A stretch of 64,000 nt of DNA from Muscardinus avellanarius (Eukaryota; Chordata; Mammalia; Rodentia; Gliridae). The position numbers were made by a program, and so were the translations under genes. Positions 38,558-51,100 of the stretch are shown here, piece after piece. The DNA lies in contig OY726578.1 of NCBI GenBank assembly GCA_963383645.1, positions 25,508,523-25,572,522 on the forward strand, read 5' to 3'. Under the pieces are notes generated by a model. It ran no database searches. It was given only the letters and a program-made list of their open reading frames with translations, and had not been told where the DNA came from. Every line of letters begins with the position of its first letter. Within the stretch, counting starts at the first letter, position 1.

Positions 38558-38752
38558 TGCCCGGTGCAGGGGCGCAAGCCTGTTATCCCAGGACTTGGGA
38601 GGCTGAGACAAGAGGATTGCAGGTTCAAGGCCAGCCTCAGCAACTTACTGAGCCCCCCACCCCCGGCACCTTAGGGAGACCCTGTTTCGAATAAAAAATA
38701 CAAGAAAATTCGGGGGGTGTAGCTTGGCAGTAGAATGTCTCAGCACCACACA
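38558..38752 (+). mobile_element. B1-ID dimeric SINE
   Basis: Complete dimer; ID arm partly decayed. Confidence 0.85.
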
Positions 38753-38754
38753 GA

Positions 38755-39165
38755 AGATGAAAAAAAGACAAGTTTACGTGGGCGCTTTGGGGCTCCAGCC
38801 CCCACCTGGGAGTCTCCAGCTGGGGAAGTCCCTGGAGCTCGTGGGATCCCTTTGATGACAGCCACAGAGGAGACACCGAGCTCCAGGTGTGCCGCAGATC
38901 AAAGCCGGCCCTGAGCCGGGTCCGCAGCCGCAGCTGCCAGGGTCCGGCGAGCGAGGCCGCCGGCAGGGTGGGGAGGCGGCGCTGGTGGACGGAGGGCGGT
39001 GGCCGGAGCATCTTCTGGGCAGAAGGGATGGAGGATGCCAGTGTTGGCAGCGTCGGCCGCAGCAGCCCACGTTCCCCAGGCTCTGCCTCGGCTCCCTCTT
39101 CACACTGTGGTGCCAACCTCTGCCCAGTGAGCACGGAGGCCCACGTGAGCCCCGGGCACCCCTAT
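38755..39165. other. Unique sequence, no gene seen
   Basis: GC-rich, no recognised motif. Confidence 0.5.
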
Positions 39166-39167
39166 TT

Positions 39168-39545
39168 TGTTTTTGGTACTAGAGATTGAACCCAGGGCAT
39201 TCTACCTCCTTGCTATACCCACAGCCTTTTTAGTCTTTATTTTTTGTGGTACTGGGGATTGAACCCTGGGCTTTTCTACCTCTAGGCTACACTCCCAGAC
39301 CTATTTTGTATTTTACTAGGAAACAGGGTCTACTAAGTTGCTGAGAGCCTAAGTCGCTGAGGCTGGCTTTGAAGCTGGGCGAACCTCCTGTCTCAGCCTC
39401 CTAAGAACTGGCGTTTACAAGCGTGCCCACCATGGCCGGCTTTCTTCTGTATTTTGAAACAGGGTCTCCCTGAGTTGCCGATGCTGTCCTTGGGCCTGAG
39501 ACAGATCCTCTTCTCCCAAGCCCGGAGATTCCAGGCATGGGCCGT
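39168..39545 (-). mobile_element. Three minus-strand SINEs
   Basis: ID arm 39168-39228, dimer 39242-39440, B1 monomer 39441-39545. Confidence 0.88.
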
Positions 39546-39739
39546 GGAATCGGCCAGGATTCCGGGATGAGGCTTCCTCCCTCCGTGTGCTTCTCCGGGG
39601 CCCACGCGGGGCTCACCTAAGCATCCGCGCCGCCTTGCCCGCTCTCCATCACCCCTCGAGCCCCTCCGCGCTGTGGGGGCTCGGCCTCAGAGCAGCGGGG
39701 CGGGCCTCAGGGGCACCAAGCCTTGCGCGCTGGATGGGG

Positions 39740-39830
39740 CCTTTCTCCTGGTGTGACCTCACACATTTTCTGCATTTCAGAAAACACAAATCGCGCCTTT
39801 GATTCATCTCCTCTCCTGCTTGTCCTATTA
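39740..39830. promoter_or_regulatory. Candidate element with T-box-like and TCF-like words
   Basis: TGGTGTGA (39749-39756) is followed after two bases by TCACAC, i.e. divergent T-box half-sites, then CTTTGAT (TCF/LEF-type) near 39799. Function is inferred from words only; the surrounding 39546-40200 is unique, gene-free sequence. Confidence 0.25.
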
Positions 39831-40202
39831 CCTCAAACCAGATGGGCTCGCACTGTGAAGCCTGGAGCCCCCGCCTCCACGTGGGCTGCCGGGTGTGGGG
39901 GGGCAGCGGCGGCAAAAGCCCTGCTCACGGCAGCCCGTGGGGGCCAGCGGCCATTGAACGACCTTAGTTATAAAGAGCGACGGTGTCGTTGGCATCCTTT
40001 ACCAGCATTCCACTACCCTCCCAGAAGCCCCCGCACCCTTGCCTGCTCCGGGCCAGCCCGGGCCTGGGTGCAGAGCCCCATCCAGGAAGCCTGGGGTACA
40101 CACCCCACTGCTCCGATTCTGAAATGCACCAGGTTGTTTAGATTTTGTGTTCAGTGCTAGGGCCTTGCAGGTGGCAACAAGCAAGAACTCTTCCTCCTCT
40201 CC

Positions 40203-40562
40203 TCTCTGATTGAACCCAGGGGCAGTCTACCTCCAAGCTCCTTTATTTTGAGGCAGAGTCTTGCTAACTGCTGAAATTAGCCTCAAACCCGTGACCCTCT
40301 GTCTCAGCTTCCCAAGTCCTGGGATGACAGGCGCGTGCCACCACGACGGCCGAGGCCTTGGTGAGGATGGTGCTGGAGTCTCAATTCCTCGAACTTGACG
40401 GAGCCCAGGGCCCGCTGCCTCTGAGCTACACCCCCAGCCCTATTTTATTTTACATTTGGAAACAGGGCCTCACCGAGTAGCTGAGGCTGCCCACGAACCT
40501 GCGACCCTCCCATCTCAGCCTCCCGAGTCCTGGGATTACGTGTGCACCCCCACGCCCCGCTT
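40203..40562 (-). mobile_element. Two minus-strand B1-ID SINEs
   Basis: 40203-40355 and 40390-40562. Confidence 0.85.
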
Positions 40563-40858
40563 TCTTTCCCATTTTTGAAGCCACCTTTTATCCAGATGGG
40601 TTTCTAGAATTTTCCCCAGAGGTGGTTTCCGTGGGCCTCTGCTGGGACCTCTCGCCCTGGCTTGGCCGCCTTGCAGTTGGCCCAGGGGCTGCTGGGCTAC
40701 CCTGCCCAGCACACAGCCCTCCTCTGTGATGGGGGCAGTCCGGTAGACAGACTGCAAGCCCCGCAGTGCAGAGCGGCCGCCAGCTGGTGCCGTGGCTCCG
40801 CTGCAGACTCCGGGCTGCAGGAGCCTGGCCATTGGGCCAGGGAAGGGCTGACGCAGCT

Positions 40859-41035
40859 AGCTGGGCGTGGTGGTGCACACCCCTGATCCCGTACCTGGGA
40901 GGCTGGCACAGGAGGATCACCGGTTCGAGACCAGCCTGGGCAATTTAGGGAGACTGTTTCAAACTAAAAAATTGAGCAGGCTGGGGGTGTAGTTCGGGGA
41001 GAGAATGTCCCTGGGTTCAATTCAGTCTGCAGCGC
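40859..41035 (+). mobile_element. B1-ID SINE, archaic B1 half
   Basis: The B1 half reads gttcgagaccagcctgggca, the 7SL/Alu-like form, joined to a normal ID arm. Confidence 0.83.
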
Positions 41036-41054
41036 ACACACACAATTTAAATAT

Positions 41055-41333
41055 ACAATTATGCTCTGGTTCACAGATGCCACTCTGGGCTTATACCCAA
41101 ATAACAGAGCAGAGACTTAAATCGACCTTAAAGAGCTCCACCCACAGATGCATTACTCAGGGTGACAACCCGAGCGTCCCTCAGCAGATGACTGGAAAAG
41201 CAAAACGTGCCAGTGCATAACAGAATACTACTCAGCCTTAAAAAGGAAGGACATTCTGATGCCCGCTGCAGTGTGGGTGAACCTTGACGTTACGCTCAGT
41301 GAAATAAGTTGGCCAGAAAAGCACAAATACTTG
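41055..41333 (+). mobile_element. LINE-1 3'-end fragment
   Basis: Words such as cagaatactactcagccttaa and gtgaacctt..cgctcagtgaaataag match the end of L1 ORF2/3' region in sense orientation. Truncated and decayed. Confidence 0.82.
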
Positions 41334-41505
41334 GCAAGCCGTGGTGATGCACCCTGTAATGCCAGAACTTGGGAGGCCGAGACAGGAGGACTGCGACTTG
41401 AGGCCAGCCTCAGCAACGTAGTAGGACTCTGTTTCAAAATAAAAAAATACAATAGAGCCAGGGATGGAGCCTAGAGGCAGGGGCTCTGTCCGCAGCACCA
41501 AAACA
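41334..41505 (+). mobile_element. B1-ID dimeric SINE
   Basis: Directly abuts the LINE-1 fragment. Confidence 0.85.
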
Positions 41506-41704
41506 CAAAAGCAGGAGCCTGCTCACATGGGCACCCAGCGGACAAGCACAGACCTCTGGAAGGCGGAGCCGAAGGGACTGTCAGCTGGCTCGGAGATGGC
41601 GCTACTGGGCCACGCGAGAAAGGGAAGTCGCCGTCTGCCCGCGTGTCTCTCTCCGGATACACAGTCCTTCCGGGACTGGAAATTCCTTCCGGTGGTCTTT
41701 GGAG

Positions 41705-42105
41705 TGTGTGATACTGGGATTAACTCAGGGGTGTTTTGCCCTTCTGAACTGTACCCCCAGCACGCTGAGTTTTTAATTTTTAAAACAGGGTCCTGGGGTC
41801 ACAAGCATGCGCCACCACGCCCGGCCATCTCAAGCCCCTTTGCAGAAGGCGCATCTCAGAGCACAGGCTGAGCCGGATGGCTGTCTCTTCTGTCCAGGTT
41901 GAGAAAGCGCGGAGGTGTCTGGGAACACCCGGGCCTGCAGCTAAAGGTGGCCGTGGGAACCTGGGCCCCAACCTCCCGGGATGCGGCTACTTACTGAGGC
42001 TATCAGCAATTCAGTGAGACCCTGTTTCCAACTAAAGAATAAAAAAATTGGGCTGAGGGTGTAGCTTGGAGGTGGAATGCCCCTGGGTTCCATCCCCAGT
42101 AAAAA
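41705..42105. mobile_element. Minus SINE then 5'-truncated plus SINE
   Basis: Minus copy 41705-41827 with internal deletion; plus copy about 41975-42105. Confidence 0.82.
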
Positions 42106-42295
42106 TAAAAAAATTAAAATAAATTAAAAAATGCTCAAGGTTAATACATTATGTTATATAATAAACAATTCTTTTAACTCAGCTGAGAATTCAAATATTA
42201 TGGATATAAGTGAACTTCCCCTGACCTTCCTTTTTATTTATTTTTCCCCCCTGACACTTAAACATTGATTGTAAGATCATTAAAAACACTACTAT
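42106..42295. other. AT-rich unique stretch
   Basis: ttatgttatataataaacaa and neighbouring sequence; no repeat family recognised. Confidence 0.5.
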
Positions 42296-42296
42296 A

Positions 42297-42572
42297 CCAG
42301 GCGTGGTGGTGCACGCTTGTAATCCCTGTGCTTGGGAGGCTGAGACAGGAGGATTGCAGGTTTGAGGTCATCCTCAGCAAGCAGTGAGACTCTCATCAAC
42401 CTCGTGAGACCGTTTAAAAAATAAAATAGGGCTGAGGGTGTAGCTGGGAGGTAGAATGCCCCCGGGTTGAATACCCAGTGCCACTAAATAAACAAATAAG
42501 CAAATATCAAATTCAATTAAAATCACGCAAGGGTGCAGCTCGGAGGTAGGACGGCTCTGGGTCCAATCTCTT
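42297..42572 (+). mobile_element. B1-ID dimer and ID remnant
   Basis: Dimer 42297-42485; ID remnant 42528-42572. Confidence 0.86.
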
Positions 42573-42854
42573 GGACAAGAACACAACTGCAACCCAACCA
42601 TCTCCAGCCACGCCAGCCCCACTTAAACACCTCGCCGTCTTTCTTGTACACAACATAGGTGTTTCCCGTTGGAGCGACAGCGAGAACCCCGAGCCAGCCA
42701 GCATCACTGTCCGGACAGACGGCAGTGGGCCGCCCAGACGCCTGGGCCAGCTCGGCCCACGCAGGGCCCCGAGCTCCAGCACCGCAGACCTGTCACCAGG
42801 CCCTCCCGGGTGCCAGGCTCTCCCGCCAAGGAACCCCGCCCCAGCGGCTGCCTT

Positions 42855-43145
42855 TGGTTTTGTTTTGGCACTGGGGACTGAACCCAGGCTGTCCTACCAG
42901 CCCTATTTTATTTTTACTTGGAAATAGGGCCTCACAAATAGCTGAGGCTGGCTTTGAGCCGGCGAATCTCCTGTCCGTCTTCCTGGTACTGGGATCGCGG
43001 GCATGTACCACCCGCCTGGCTTTATATTTTATGGCAAACAGGCTCTCGGTGAGTTGCTGCGAGTCCTGCTAAGTTGCTGGCGCTGGCCTTCAACCTGCGA
43101 TTCCCCGGCACAGCCTCCTGCTGACTGGGATCTCAGAGCCCAGCT
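42855..43145 (-). mobile_element. Two minus-strand SINEs
   Basis: Dimer 42855-43020, B1 monomer 43021-43145. Confidence 0.83.
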
Positions 43146-43714
43146 AGCCTGGAGAGAGGACGAGGGGAGGGAAAGGCCTCCACCCTCACGGCAGACGCTG
43201 GAGCCTGGCGTGCGGAGCGCGGCTGGGCCTGGCCGTGGCTCGGGCGCAGGTGCACGGCAGGTTCAGCTCCGGAGCCTTCTCCGCGCCGGCGTGTCACGCT
43301 AGGGTTCCGCATGAGGCTATAGCTAGTTGAGAGTGAAGCACTTGTGGGATCCCTGGAGGGATGTTTTCTTTGTGCAAACAACCTTTTGTGGAGAGGGAGC
43401 TCTGCGGCTTCTTGGCAGACACAGGTGGGAAACACCTGAGAACACCGCTCCCGAGGAGCTGGAGGCACGCACGGCACGTCAGCACGCCAGCCCGGGGCCT
43501 TTGCTGGTGGCAAGCGGCTGGCGTGCCGTGGTTCAAGGCTGAGTCCAGCCACCTGCAGGTGCAGGTGCAGGGGGCTCTGCCGCTCCCAGAGCCGACCGCG
43601 AGCCTGGCTCACTAGAGAAGGGGGGTGTGTTCCCGGCGCCGCCTGTCCTTGGCCCAGGCGAGTGCTGTCCACTTGGCCGTGGGGCAAATGAGGGGGACAC
43701 GGTGGCCACTGTTC

Positions 43715-44222
43715 TATCTTTGTGGAGGCCTTGGGGCCGGAACCCAGGGCAGTCCCTCTCTGAGCTACACCTCCAGCCCTTTTTACTCTTTGTTTTATTT
43801 ATTTATTTGGTGGTACTGGGGTTCCTGAAAGCCCTTCTACCTTGGGGGCCACACTCCAGACCTATTTTATACTTTTTTTTTTTTTTTGAAACAGGGTCTC
43901 TTAAGACAGTAGGGCTCGCTTCGAACCTGCGCGATCCTCCTGTCTCTGCCTCCCAAGCACGGGGATTACAAGCGTGTGCTATCACGCCCGGCCGTGAACC
44001 TGCGATCCTCCTTTTCAGCCTCCCAAGCGCCGGGATTACAGGTGTGTGCCTCCACGCCCGGCTGGAAGGGAGCAGTTCTGCATTCAGCAGACCTTGCGCT
44101 GACTCACGGGGCCCTTGGCTTGGAATGCACGGCTCTTGACTCCTAGGCTGGTCTGTTTTCTTTTTCTGGCAGAGCTGGGGAGTAGACCCAGGGGCTCTAC
44201 CCATGAGCTCTGTCCCAACCCA
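43715..44222 (-). mobile_element. Minus-strand SINE cluster
   Basis: ID arm 43715-43790, cttccagg-subfamily dimer 43800-43994, B1 fragment 43995-44064, ID arm 44160-44222. Confidence 0.86.
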
Positions 44223-44394
44223 GCTCTCATCTGCTTCCATGACTCCGAGGGATGGCACCAGGGCTGGGCAGAGCCGCACCTGCTGGTACATCTGCGCCAC
44301 GCCAGGCAGAGGCTGCCTCCTCACGGCTCTGGAAGATCGTCTGTGCAGGCTGCAGCAATGTCTGCGAGCCCCCCCCCCAACCCCGCCAGTGATC

Positions 44395-44500
44395 TCAATA
44401 TTTGGCAGGCTGAGACAAGAGGGTCGCAGGTTCGAGGCCATCCTCAGCAACTAATTAGTGATACCCTGTTTCCAAATAAAAAATAAAATCAGGCTAGGGG
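44395..44500 (+). mobile_element. Truncated B1 SINE
   Basis: tttggcaggctgagacaagag to an AAATAAAATC tail. Confidence 0.8.
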
Positions 44501-44864
44501 TCCTCAGGACCCTCCGGTAGCAGCTAAGCATGGTTCCGTGACAAACCCCTCAGCCTCTGGACCCTTCCTTTTCTGTACACCAGCTAAAAGGTGTGGACAT
44601 CTTTTAGAATTCGCGTCTTAGACAACTTGCCACCGACCCAATCATAAGAGTCCTTTCCCAGCCCTCCGCTCACGGGCCTGTTTCAGTGGCCAGCCGGCTC
44701 CAGACCCCGGCCCCGTGCGCTCTGGGCCTTCGTTCCTGCTCCCAAGTGGCCTCCAGGTGCCTGCTGGGGTGTTCCGGGGCCGCCAGGCTGCAGGGCTGCC
44801 ATTTGGTGCCCTCGCTAAGGACACCCTTAAATGTCATACATATTTATATATTTTTATTTTTATT

Positions 44865-45328
44865 TATTTTTGTGGTACTGGGGATTGAACCCAGGGACAC
44901 TCTACCTCTGAGCTACATGCACGGCCCTATTTTTTATTCTTTATTTTGAAATAGCATCTCACTGAGTTGCAAAGGGCCTCACTAAGTAGCTGAGGCTGGC
45001 CACAAATCTGCGATCCTCTGGTCTCAGCCTCCGGAATGCTGGGATTACAAGCATGCATTATGCTCCACCATGCTTGGGAGGCTGAGATAGGAGGATCAAA
45101 GGTTCGAGGACAGCCTCAGCAATTTAGTGAGGCTCTCAGCAACCTAGTGAGACCCTGTTTCCAAATAAGAAATAAAATCAGACTGGGAGCGTAGCTCAGA
45201 GGCAGACTCCTTCTGGGTTCAATTCTCAGTGCCACAAAAATAAAATACAATTAATTAATTAAAAGAATAAAGAGGACTGAGGGTGTATCTCAGAGGTGGG
45301 ATGGCCCTAGGTTCAATCCCCAGGCGCA

Positions 45329-45378
<50 letters not shown>

Positions 45379-45800
45379 TGCACAGTGGCGTGCTGGGCGC
45401 GGGGTGCCTGCTGTCCCAGGACTAAACGGCCAAGAGAAGGAAGACTGCAGGCTGAAGTGCAGGCTGAAGCACCTTTTCAAATCAAAACCAGATTTGAAGA
45501 AGGCTGGGGACATAGTTCACAAGTGAGACAGCCCTGGGCCCAATCCCCATTACTACAAGAAATAAAATTAGACTTAGAAAGGGCTGGGGCCGGGCGTGGG
45601 GCGCGCGCTTGTAACCCCAGCACTCGGGAGGCTGAGGCCGGAGGATCGTGGTTCGCGGACAGCTTCAGCTACTTAGTGCGGCCCTCTGCAACTCAGTGAG
45701 ACCCTGTTTCAAAATAAAGAATAAAAGACAGGGGGTGTAGCTCGGAGGTCAAATGCCCCTGGGTTCCATCCCCAGACCCGCAAAAAAAAAAAAAAAAGTA
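44865..45800. mobile_element. SINE cluster downstream of GNB1L
   Basis: Minus dimer 44865-45060; plus B1-ID 45066-45237; plus ID 45267-45327; (CA)n 45331-45376; plus ID 45500-45562; plus dimer 45588-45800 with an A16 run. Confidence 0.87.
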
Positions 45801-45952
45801 TAAAAAAGTTAAAGTTTAAAAACAAAGTCCACGTTCCTCGGCCCACTCCTTGCTGGTCCTCGGTGCCTTCGGGGTCAGTTTCCAGGTCGGGGCTGAGGCC
45901 GAGTGAGGAGCTCCCGTCTGTCTGGAGTCTCTTGAGAAGGGAGTGGCGCGGG

Positions 45953-46204
45953 TCAGCCGCGTGGGTACAGAGACCAGACGCTGATGCGCTGGTCCTTGGA
46001 GCCTGCGGCCAGCAAGCCGTCGGCAGCGAAGGCCACGCAGTGGACAGAGGCACTGTGGAAGGTGAGCACGGCCAGGGGCCTCATGGTCCGCCAGTGGAAC
46101 ACGCGGACACGATGATCCCAGCCCGCGGTGGCCAGGATCTTGCGGTCGGGCCGGATGGTGACTTCGGCGATCCCGGGATTGGTGAGCTCGTGGGTGCTGC
46201 GAAT
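45953..46204 (-). CDS. GNB1L: GNB1L last coding exon
   Basis: Eighty-three codons plus TGA (45955-45953), acceptor tgtccttcacag on the minus strand. It encodes IRSTHELTNPGIAEVTIRPD, RKILATAGWDHRVRVFHWRT, the blade ending CVAFAADGLLAAGSKDQRIS and the terminus VWSLYPRG. Human ends WSLYPRA. The preceding intron is about 11 kb. No clear AATAAA is visible on the minus strand within about 250 bp of the stop; an A-tailed plus-strand SINE ends about 150 bp downstream of it, so the 3' end of the transcript is undetermined. Confidence 0.95.
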   Translation of the reverse strand: MRSTHELTNPGIAEVTIRPDRKILATAGWDHRVRVFHWRTMRPLAVLTFHSASVHCVAFAADGLLAAGSKDQRISVWSLYPRG

Positions 46205-48085
46205 CTGTGAAGGACAGGGTGGGAGGGCGTGGTGAGGCCGTCCGTGCCCGCTTGGGCAGAGGTGCTGTGCCACGGTGCCACACCCGTGCAGGAGAGGGAA
46301 AGGGAGCCAGGCGTGTGGCCCATGCCTGCAATCCCAGGACGTGGGAGGTGGAGCCAGGAGGGTCCAAGTTCAAAGCCAGCCCTGGCAGTTTAGCAAGGCG
46401 CTCCAGGACGCAGCGGAGCCTGCTTCCAAGTAAGGAAGGTTGAGGGCGCAGCTTGGAAGTAGAATGTCTCTGAGTTTAGCTATGAGTACTCGAAATACTA
46501 CTAAACAATAATAATAATAATGAAAAAAATGAAAAACAGGGCTGGGGTATGTCTGAGGTAGAATGAGAATGCCCTCGTTTCAGTTCCTAGCACCCCTCCC
46601 CCCCACACACAGAGACGAAGAGCCGAGTGGAGGGAGATGGGATGTTGGGATGCATCAGTTTAGAGCAACATTTAAATTTCCTAACACTGAAATATGGCTA
46701 AGACCAAAGGAGGCACACGGTGATTAGCACTACGACATGTGCTAGTGAAAGTGGTATGTATCTAATGCCTAGCACAGCCCATTTGGTAGCTGCTAAAAAG
46801 ACCACATCAAGCCGAGCATGGTGGTGCCGCCTGTAATCCAAGTACTGCGGAGAGTGCTGCAGAATCACGGTCCGAGGTGCCCTCAGCAACTTAGCAAGAC
46901 CCTGTTTCAAACAAAACAAATAAAATAGCCAGGTGTGGCAACACACGCTTGTAATCCCAGAACTTGGGAGGCTGACAAGAGGGCCACAGATTCTTTGCCA
47001 GTCTCAGCAACTTGTAAGGCCCTCCGCAACTTATTAAGACCCTGTTTTAAAATAAAGAATAGAGCCAGGTGTGGTGGCGCACGCTTGTTATCCCAGCATT
47101 TGGGAGGCTGAGGCCGGAGGATCACGGTTCACAGACAGCCTCAGCTACTTAGTGAAGCTCTCTGCAATCTAGTGAGACCCTGTTTCAAAATAAAGAATAA
47201 AAACTAGGGAGAGGGTATAGCTCGGACGTCAAATGCTTCTGGGTTCCATCCCCAGTCCTGCAAAAAAAAAAAAATAATAATAATAATAATAAAATAAATA
47301 AACAAATAAATAAAAATAAAGAATAGCCGGGTGTGGTAGTACAAGCTTGTAATCTCAGCATTTGGGAGGCTGAGACAGGAGGATCGAGGTTCGCGGCCAG
47401 CCTCAGCTACTTAGTGAGGCCCTTTGCAACTCAGTGAGATTCTTTCTGTTTCAAAATAAAGAATAAGCCGGGCGTGGTGGCGCACCCGTAATCCCCATGC
47501 TTGGGAGGCGGAGACAGGAGGATCGAGCTGGCTTAAGAGATCCTGTTTCCAAATTAAAAAGTATAGAATAGGTCTGGGAGTGTAGCCCAGAGGTAGAAGG
47601 GTTTCCAGGAACCCCAGTACCACACACACACACACACAAAAAGAGAATAAAAAATAGGGCTGAGGGTGTATCTCGGAGGTAGAATGCCCCTGGGTTCCAT
47701 CCCCAGTATCACAATAAATAAAATAAAATAAAGAATAGTGAGTCCCTGATTCAAAATAAAGAATAAAAATAAAAAGTAGAGCCGGGCATGGTGGCGCACG
47801 CTTGTAATCCCAGCATTCAGGAGGCTGAGACCGGAGGATCGCTGTTCGCGGACAGCCTCAGCTACTTAGTGAGGCCTCTGCAACTCAGTGAGACCCGGTT
47901 TCAAAATAAAGAATAAAAAATAGGGCAGGGGGTGTAGTTCGGAGATTGAATGCTCCTGGGTTCCATCCCCAGACCCGCAAAAATAAATAAATAAATAAAT
48001 AAATAATAAAAATTAAAAATAGGGCTGGGAGTGTAGCTCTGAGGTAGAATACCCCGGGGTTCCATCTCTAGTTCTGGTAAAATAA

Positions 48086-48120
<35 letters not shown>

Positions 48121-51100
48121 ACAAACAAACAAATAAATAATAAAATAAAGTAGGGAATGGTGGCACATGCTTGTAATCCCAATAGTTGAGAGAGTGAAAC
48201 CGAAGGCTCACAGGTTGTGGGCAGCCTCAGGTACAAATGAGGCCCTCTGAAACTTAGTGAGACCTTGTTTCAAAATAAAGAAAAAAAAATAGGGCTGGGG
48301 ATGTAGCTTGGAGGTAGAATGCCCCTGGGTTTATATTCACAAAAAAGTGAATATAAATAAAAAATAAAGTAAAATAAAAGCCGGGCATGGTGGCCATGCT
48401 TGTAATCCCAGTGCTTGGGAGGCTGAGACAGGAGGATTGCACAGGTTCAAAGCCAGCCTCAGCTACTTAGTGAGGCTCTCAGCAACTTAGTGAGACCCTG
48501 TTTCCAAATAAAGTATAAAATAGGTCTGGGAGGATAGCCCGGAGGTAGAAAAGCCCCTGGGTTCCACCCCCAGTACCACAATCAATCAATCAATAAGTAA
48601 AATAAAATAGGGCTGGAGGTGTAGCTCAGAGGTAGGAGCTCCAGGGTTCACACACACATCACATGGCTGACCTCACATGTCCCGCAGCCAAATCTGTGCC
48701 AGAAGACAGTGGAGAGGCGCTCCGAGGGCCGGGGAAGGAAGCAGGCCCAGGAATTTTATATCCAGCCAAACTGTCATTCATGCTAAAAGCAGCAGACAGA
48801 CATTTTTGAACATGTACAAACTCAAAGAGCTCCCGTAAGCTCTTCTGGAAGAATAAGAAGATTACTCTAGTCTTGTAAAAGATAACTGTAGAACTATAGC
48901 AAACGGTCTGGCAGACGCCACGGAATCTACTTACCTGCAGGATTAGGTCTAAAACGCACGGGATTAGGGCCAGAGAACCGGTTATGTAACCGACAGGACG
49001 TGGGGCAGTGAGAGGTGCGGGTTGCAGTCACCTGACTGGTTTCTTGTTTGTCATTTTGGGCCAAAGACACAGCAGTCAGCCTTGCCCATGGGAGAAGGCC
49101 TGACGCCCGCCATAAATAATAAGAAACCAGCATCATGGCCTCCTCTCCCACCTGACAGGGAGCACCGTAGTCTCACAGCATTTGATATGGGAATCTGCAT
49201 AAAGTAATAAAAACGCAAATATATGCAAGAGCATTATGATCACATTCAAAGTTCCAGACCTATGCTATATGTAGGACTCCAGCTGGGAGTGGGGCACATG
49301 CCTGTTATCTCAGTACTGGGGAGGCTGAGACAGGAGGATTGCAAGTTCAAGGCCAGTCTCAGCAATTAGTGAGGCCCTCCAAAACTTGGTGAGACCCTGT
49401 CTCAAAATAAAAAATAAAGTGGGCTGGGGGTGTAGCTTTGAGGTAGAATCCCTCTAGGTTCAACCTCTAGTATCCCCACTCCAGAAAAAAGAAAACTAGA
49501 CAAAAAAGAAGATTAAAAAAAAAAAGAATTGGAAGCCAGGCGTGGTAGCACACGCTTATAATCCCAGTACTTGGGAGGCTGAGAGGGGAGGATCGCAGGT
49601 TCAAAGCCAGCCTCAGCAGCTTAGTGAGCCCCTGTTTCCAAATAAAATATAAAAATAGGTCTGAGGTATAGCATGAAGATAGAAGGCCCCTGGGTTCCAG
49701 CCCCACCCCCAGTAGCAAAAAAAAAAAAAAAAAAAATTGGGATGGGCTGATTTTGAAGAAGGACAGACGGCCTCGAGGGCCCTAAGTCTCGCCACAAGAC
49801 CCCGCTCATGGACTGCAGAGCGCCAGCCACAGGGGACGTGGCCTGCTCCTGACACCCACGCGCTGGCCACAGCCACCCATGAGCTTCCCGACGCCGAGGC
49901 TGCACAGCAGACTGAACTAGATTAAAATGGCTGTAAAATGAGCCTGGCGTGGTGGCGCACGCTCGTAATCCCTGTGTTTGGGAGGTTGAAACAGGAGGAT
50001 CGCACAGTTCGAAGCCAGCCTCAGCTACTTAGTGAGGCCCTCAGCAACTTAGTGAGACCCTGTTTCCAAATAAAATAGAAAATAGGTCTGGGAGTATAGC
50101 CGGGAGGTAGAAAGGCTCTGAGTTCCACCCCCAGTACCACCAAAAAAAAAAAAAAAAAAAAGTGGCCGCGCGTGGTGGTGCACGCTGGTAATCCCTGCGC
50201 CTGGGAGGCAGAGACAGGAGGATCGTGCAGGTTCAAAGCCAGCCGCGCTGGCTTAGGAGACCCTGTTTCCAAATAAAAATATAAAATAGGTCTGGGAGTG
50301 TAGCCCGGAGGTAGAAGGGCTTCCAGGAATCCCAGTACCACGCCCCAAAAAATGGATATAAGATCAACACATATTTAAAAATTAACAGACTTCTAAGAAA
50401 CCTATGGATCGAAATACAGAGAGAAAATCCTTGGAGTTGGATTAAAGCGAAGGCACCCTGCGTCAACACTCTGGGAAGGTGAAGAGGATGGAGCTGCCTT
50501 CTCCAGAGCCGTCCGTCAGACACACACCGGCCGTGGGCACTGACTGGCCGCCAGAGCCCAGCACATGAGCCTCTGGTGGATGGGAGGAGGGCCAGCGACG
50601 TGAGAAGGCCCCAGAATGTTCACGGTTCCCAGTGAAATCTCGGTGGAGACGCAGCTGCATCTGAAGGCTGGGAGGGGGTAAAATTATTAAAACCCTATGC
50701 TAGGAGCTGGGCACAGCGGCCCACGTCTGTTCTCCCAGTGCTTGGGAGGCTGAGACAGGAGGATCACAGATTTGTGGCCAGCCTCAGCTGCTTGGTGAGA
50801 CCCTGTTTCAAAACAAAGAATAAAAAATAGGGCTGGGAGTGTAGCTCAGAGGTAGAATGCTGCTGGGTTCCATCTCAGTACTGGGGGAAAAAAAAAAAAA
50901 GCCAGGTGTGGTGGCGCATGCTTGTAATCCGAGTACTTGAAAGGAGGCTGAGACAGGAGGATCACAGGTTCATGGCCAGCCTCAGCGACTTAGTGAGGCC
51001 CTCTGCAACTGAGTGAGACTGTTTCAAAATAAACAATAAAAAATAGGGCTGTGGGTATAGTTCAGAGGCAGAATGCCCCTGGTTTCAATCCTGAGTTCCA

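Noticed and set aside
36060..45950. Alternative 3' exons of TBX1 isoforms A/B
   Set aside because: I looked for the cysteine-containing alternative ends known in human and recognised nothing; absence cannot be proven by eye.
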